A DNA stretch of 64,000 bases from Diospyros lotus (taxonomy: Eukaryota; Streptophyta; Magnoliopsida; Ericales; Ebenaceae). Numbering within the stretch: the first letter of the stretch is position 1; each line of letters starts with the position of its first letter. The notes beneath the pieces were generated by a model. That model was not told where the DNA came from and did not search any database. It worked only from the letters and a program-made list of their open reading frames with translations. The stretch covers positions 3,410,001 to 3,474,000 of the forward strand of contig NW_026267104.1 in assembly GCF_014633365.1 (NCBI RefSeq), read 5' to 3'. Shown here piece after piece: positions 58,999 through 64,000 of this stretch. A program made the position numbers and the translations under genes.

Positions 58999-59789
58999 AA
59001 GGGTCAACATCTTTACATGTTCTTGCAACCAACAGTGCCTCACCTATAAAAGGAAGCATTAATGGGTTGGGCCTGGGCTTCAATTTCTGCCCATTCGAAC
59101 CCACATGGAGGACTAAGTCACACTATTTTCCTTAATAGTCATGTCAAGTACCCAAGTAAAGTTGGAAAATAACATAAAATAGGAAATGAATTGATAAAAT
59201 TAAATAAATATAAATGTACAACACATTAATGCACCAGTATCATAAAAAATAGTGTAAATTAAGGACACTCATTAGCCAAATTCTTAAAATAATGTAAGTT
59301 ATTATTATTATGTGATTTATTTATTTATTATTTTCATGAAATTTGTGTCACTTTCATATTCCATCTATTTAGACTCTTATAATTGATTTGATTATTATTA
59401 TTAAATCTCTCCCAAACACGTCATAAATAAAAATACATTTCTGTTGAAGAAAGCTGGAATGAATGTCGTCGTTGTGGTTGGGGTGATGGAGGAGGAGGAG
59501 TGGATTATCTTCTGATCATTCATCTGTACCTGAAGAGGCGGAGGCTATCATTTAAAGCCGCTGTGAAAGTCGCTGAGGCATTTTGCCTTTTCTTCCCATC
59601 TTCCATTTATTGCTGCTGCCTGCTGCCTGCTGCCTGCTCAACCAACTCTCTCTCTCTCTCTCTCTCTCTCCGCGTTAAAGCAAGTGGAGGAGATTCAGAA
59701 GACGGATCATACAGCGACCGAAGTACATTGTGATTGAGGCGGTGCATCGCGAATTGTAGGTTAATTTCTCGATCGATCTGAGGCGGAGA
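58999..59789 (+). promoter_or_regulatory. LACS2-like gene promoter and 5' leader
   Basis: An AT-rich upstream region changes near 59440 to a GA/CT-rich leader. The leader carries a (TGCTGCC)n-like run (59612-59638) and a (CT)n microsatellite (59647-59671), about 120 bp before the start codon. I see no clear TATA box. Confidence 0.5.
59647..59671. repeat. (CT)n microsatellite in the LACS2 5' leader
   Basis: A pure CT run in the presumed 5' UTR of the acyl-CoA synthetase gene. Confidence 0.82.
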
Positions 59790-62700
59790 ATGTCGGTTTA
59801 CACCGTGAAAGTGGAGGAGGCGAGGCCGGCTACCGGCGGCAAGCCGGCGGCGGGGCCTGTGTACAGGTCTATTTACGCCAAGGACGGCCTCCTGGAGCTG
59901 CCTGCTGAATTGCACTCCCCGTGGGAGTTTCTCCGGTACACACACTCCTGCTTGCATACTTGCATTCATCACTAATAAATGATTCTATCTTAGTATATAT
60001 CTTGATTTCTGGATCTGTCTGTGTCCATCCAACCATTTCATCTCTTAGATTGATGCGCGTCTCGCTGATGCTGTGAACATCAAATAGGCTTAAATGATGC
60101 TGTGTTTTCTTAAGTTTCTTTGATCGCGGATGCTAGATTTTCGCACTCGCGATGCAGATGCAGCGTGAATGTGTTGTGATTACGTGGATATTCAGACGGT
60201 CGATGTTTATCTTAAAGTCTTAAGCCCGTACCATTGAATTGACATCTGGATATATATATATATATATAGGCTAAATAATATGCTTGATTATTCAAAAAAT
60301 AATAGAATTTTTTGAGAAAACAAAGAAGAAAAGCGACAATTGCTACTTTTTTTTTTATTGTATGATCATAATGTTATTTAACCCATATATATAGTTTTTC
60401 GTTTTTAATAGAAGATAAAGAAATTGTACCACCGGGAAGATAAAATGAAAGATTTAGTGGCCCGTGCAGGCTTCGAACATGAAAAGCGACAATTGCTACT
60501 TTTTTTTTTATTGTATGATCATAATGTTATTTAACCCATATATATAGTTTTTCGTTTTTAATAGAAGATAAAGAAATTGTACCACCGGGAAGATAAAATG
60601 AAAGATTTAGTGGCCCGTGCAGGCTTCGAACATGCGACCTTCGTGTTATTAGTACAATACTCAAACCAACCGAACAAAAACGAATCGAACTAATAGACCA
60701 TTTGCTTATAAGTGCAATTATCTTCATGGTTTGAAGAAGGCATTGTCAGCTTGGTCCCATGGGTTCATCGAACTTGGTCTCTGAATGGTTGGTTTTGCTT
60801 GTAGTGATTCTGCTAAGAGGATCCCAAAAAACCGTGTGCTTGGACGCCGTCAGATCATTGACTCCGAGGTACCTCTCTCTCATCGTGCGTTATCGACACT
60901 GTCTAGGTTGCCAGGCATATGAAAATATTCGTTTTAAGCCCGTATCAAGAACTCCACAATTAACTTTCAAATCGAAGAGAAGCCAATAAAGTTCCATGAA
61001 CCGTAGGTCGAAAGTTAACACGATTGATCTCTGAATTTCCAATCAAAAACCTTGACAGGCGGGTCCCTATGTGTGGCTCACATATGAGGAGCTTTATGAT
61101 GCTGCTCTTCGAATTGGGTCTGCAATCCGCAGCTGCGGTGTTAATCCAGTAAGAAATAACTGAAAAGATTCAATTTCTGCATATTAAGGGGCTACGCAGA
61201 GTTTGAAACTGAACTATATCTTCTTGGGTTGGGTTGTGTGCTTGCAGGGAGACCGATGTGGTATCTATGGATCAAATTGCCCAGAATGGATAATATCTAT
61301 GGAGGTGTTTATATATATACATATATAAATGCCGTTTCTTTTCTTATTTTCACTTTGAAAGAAGCTAGCTTCTTGATGGCTTCTTCTTTCATTACCATTT
61401 TGATCTTTCTTGCACCTGCATTTTCTGAGTTTTTCTTTCAATTTCTAAGAGTTCAACCAGAATCGTGAGTAATTTTATTATTCACTCGAGGAAAATGATG
61501 TTCCACCTGAACTTTTAAAGAATATTCTCATTTGGAGAATGATATTGCAATGGTATTTTTAGGATGAATCATTTAGATAGGCTATTTATTGATAGCTATG
61601 GAATTGAAGACTACTTAATCATTTTGGTTATTTTTTTGGTATTTAGTCTGACAAACTTGTTTGATTTTGACATAGGCATGTAGCAGCCATGCCATAACCT
61701 ATGTGCCACTGTACGACACACTTGGTATGTTTTACTCCTGCGATAATTTTCGGAGCATGGATGTAGGGTAGCTACTGGCTTCATTTCAACTTTAGTGGGA
61801 ACTGAGTTGCTATGTTGTTCTTCTTGTACAATAGGACCTAATGCCGTGGAATTCATCATCAATCACGCTGAAGTTTCTATAGCTTTTGTTCAGGAGAACA
61901 AGTTGGCCGCTGTATGGTTTCATTGCTAAAATAAATTTGTTTTTCATTTTATCAAATTAGGTTCTATTATCTACGTAAATTCAATCCCACCGAGTCTAAC
62001 AGGTATCTAGTTTGCTTTATTAATATTCTTTTGGAACAACAGAGGCTTTTATTCCTTGTTGGCAAGATAAGCAGTATTAGTAATCTCTTCTGTAATCCCT
62101 AAACGTTCACCTTTCATGCAGATATTAGCATGCCTCCCAATGTGCAATTCTCACCTAAAAAGTAAGTCTGGTTTCCGCAGGAGTACTAGTAATTAAACAG
62201 GCATTCTTCTTGAAAATGTAAGACTAAAATCTGCACATCCTTTGTTAAGCTATTGTTAGTTTTGGGGAGATATCTGGCATGCAAAAGAAGGAAGCTGAAG
62301 ACGTAGGTGTATCTTGCTTCTCTTGGAAAGAATTTGCTTTATTGGTGAGAGACTTTTGCATCGATATTTTACTTTTTTTCTCAAGTAGTGATCTTTTGGT
62401 GCTTCAGTAGTTATCAACTTGTTTTGGGGTTTGACCCTGTTTATCATTTTTCAGGGAAACTTGGATCATGAACTTCCTTCAAAACAGAGAACCAACTTCT
62501 GCACAATCATGTATACAAGTGGAACAACGGGAGAACCTAAAGGTGTTATTTTAACTAATGAGGCTATCATGACACAAGTTTTGAGCATCGATCACCTGCT
62601 ACTAGAAACAGACAAAGTGGTAAGTAAACAATTATATATCTTGTATGTTTCAAATGATTTTAATCTCAAAGTGAAGTTCCAATTTAAAAATAATCTTTCA

Positions 62701-63936
62701 TCTGCCTGAGCATCAACACTGTTTCAACAGGTGTTTATGCCTCTTCGATTTCAGTCATTGCCTTTACATAAGAATTTTGATCCCCATATCCTCATTCTAT
62801 TCATACTAAATTAGTGTATTGGGTGAAACTGTCATAATGCATATTCATGCATATACACCATAAGCAACATGGCTTTTGTCCAGAAACCAATGAAGCTTTG
62901 GAAAATCTACTTCTATCAGTTAGTTTCAAGGTGCTCAACTTTTCAGTGACAACAGCTTGTAAATGCCCTTATTATGAGGAGGAGAAAAGGATTTTCCTTA
63001 TCATAGGACTAATTTTTTTGAACTGGATTTGAACCTCTGAAAATGATTTAAGATATGGTCCATCTCAAAATCAAAATTGACTTTAAAATTCTCTCTACCT
63101 AAAAGTTCAATTTGAAGGAAATATTGCTCAATAGTTTAACACAATGAACTTCAAGGCCAATGGCAGATCCCTAGTGTCAGCATTAATATCATGCTGAGGG
63201 GAGTCATACTCTAATTTGAAATACATTTATGTAGGAGCAATGTATTTCGCTCATGCTTATTTTTAACTAAAAATTACTTAGGTGAATTCCAGTTTTAGTG
63301 AAAATATTATTTCTCTCTTTTTTTTGCTCATTAAAATATTATTTCTCTTAGTTGAGCTAAAATGTCTTTTTATGTAGCAAATCATGTTGAGAGTAAATGC
63401 TAAAAATGTAACAATTACTTTCTCTTAACAGGCTACAGAAGATGATACATACTTCTCGTTCCTGCCTTTGGCCCATGTATATGACCAGATTGTTGAAACC
63501 TATTGCATCTACAAGGGTTCTTCAATAGGATTTTGGCGAGGCGTAAGATTACAATAATTTTCATTGTTATTTATTTTTCTATTTTTTCATTTATGATTGT
63601 TATTGTTGTTGCCTTCTTTTGTGAGATCAATTTGGCCTCTACAATTTACAATCTGGAATCATATCCAACTTAGGTTTTCGTGATTCTTGCTAAGACAGGA
63701 TGTTAGATATTTGATTGAGGATGTTGTTGAACTGAAACCCACTATGTTCTGTGGGGTTCCCAGGGTTTATGACCGTATATATGCAGGTATGGATGCACCT
63801 TAGATGTGATAGTATACTTCGTTGATTTCTGTTTACTTATTATGTGTTAAATGTCATTTGTGCATGAAGGTATAATGGATAAGATTTCGTCTGGAGGTGC
63901 ATTGCGGAAGGCATTGTTCCAGTATGCATACAACTA
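59790..63936 (+). CDS. LACS2: long-chain acyl-CoA synthetase, LACS2-like (5' part; continues past the window)
   Basis: Twelve exons are visible: 59790-59935, 60805-60868, 61059-61148, 61248-61304, 61676-61724, 61835-61911, 62122-62161, 62250-62344, 62455-62619, 63432-63542, 63699-63786 and 63870-63936. All have GT-AG borders and stay in frame for about 349 residues, roughly half of a ~660-aa LACS. The start MSVYTVKVEEARPA, then GPVYRSIYAKDGLLELP and HSPWEFL, resembles LACS2 more than LACS1 or LACS4. GIYGSNCPEWIISMEAC and YVPLYDTLG are typical LACS stretches. The AMP/ATP-binding signature is YTSGTTGEPKG (226-236), followed by FSFLPLAHVYDQ and GVPRVYDRIYAGI. The enzyme activates long-chain fatty acids to acyl-CoA with ATP. 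In Arabidopsis LACS2 acts at the ER and feeds cutin synthesis. The TAG at 63935-63937 is not a stop, since the exon ends AACTA before GTATGT. The remaining exons lie beyond 64000. Confidence 0.92.
60328..60633. repeat. perfect 153-bp tandem duplication in LACS2 intron 1
   Basis: 60328-60480 and 60481-60633 appear base-for-base identical, including the 10-T run and the TATATATA stretch. The unit runs from GAAAAGCGACAATTG to GGCTTCGAACAT. It covers the tail of a tRNA-like/SINE sequence that continues beyond 60633, so the duplication happened after the element inserted. Confidence 0.9.
60500..60699 (-). mobile_element. tRNA-Ile-derived SINE or tRNA pseudogene in LACS2 intron 1
   Basis: On the minus strand, 60699 to 60611 follows plant tRNA-Ile(AAU). 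It shows a 5' GGTCTATTAGTTC, a D-arm GTTGGTTTGAG, an anticodon loop CTAATAA, ACACGAAGGTCGCA, a T-arm TGTTCGAAGCCTG and a 3' GGGCCA. About 15 extra bases (near 60670-60685) interrupt the D-arm side. The anticodon arm and B-box region are well kept. A body of about 100 bp and an A-run (minus strand, 60509-60500) follow, as in a tRNA-derived SINE. It is not a working tRNA gene. Confidence 0.65.
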
Positions 63937-64000
63937 GTATGTGCTGCAGCAATTCTTTCTTCATATGTGTTGCCACTATATGCTTTATTCCACTCCTGAT

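Noticed and set aside
1..64000. CRISPR arrays, operons, ribosome binding sites and replication origins
   Set aside because: The sequence is eukaryotic nuclear DNA. The tandem repeats seen have no CRISPR-like spacer structure.

Overview
This is nuclear DNA from a flowering plant, almost certainly a eudicot. It has AT-rich intergenic DNA, GT-AG introns, plant-only gene families, plant MITEs and SINEs, and solo LTRs. The species cannot be named from the sequence. A run of exactly 100 N (40187-40286) shows that it comes from a scaffolded draft assembly.

Layout. 1-735: decayed subtilase pseudogene (-), running off the left edge. 2558-7739: nine-exon receptor-like kinase with an extracellular SPARK domain (-). 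8477-9131: a SINE and a Harbinger-type MITE side by side. 9.2-15.3 kb: no convincing gene; two GC islands and a hAT-like element. 15424-19974: nine-exon PI-PLC X-domain protein (+), whose fifth exon is tandemly duplicated together with part of a solo LTR. 20-33.6 kb: gene desert with four LTR-derived pieces and tandem repeats. 33891-35138: intronless U-box E3 ligase of the PUB25/PUB26 type (+). 35.2-40.5 kb: AT-rich, with two small TGTTGCC-ended elements and the assembly gap. 40545-41258: DC1-domain protein (-). 42864-44282: intronless PPR protein (+). 47784-47948: 54-codon TOM6 (-). 49290-51732: 2.4-kb solo LTR. 54901-56076: ATL-type RING-H2 E3 ligase resembling ATL65 (+). 59790 to the right edge: LACS2-like long-chain acyl-CoA synthetase (+), first 12 exons, with a tRNA-Ile-derived SINE in intron 1.

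The genes do not form a pathway. They look like a conserved ancestral neighbourhood. From memory, close Arabidopsis relatives of TOM6, LACS2, the SPARK kinase, the PLC-like protein and the U-box ligase lie at At1g49410, At1g49430, At1g49730, At1g49740 and At1g49780. A second set (SPARK kinase, PLC-like, PUB25, ATL65) lies at At3g18930-At3g19380.

I found no previously undescribed multi-gene system. The most interesting signals are structural. They are the exon-plus-LTR tandem duplication inside the PLC gene, five LTR-sized insertions with target duplications but no internal retrotransposon sequence, several exact insertion footprints, and a 153-bp perfect tandem duplication that ends inside a tRNA-like sequence.
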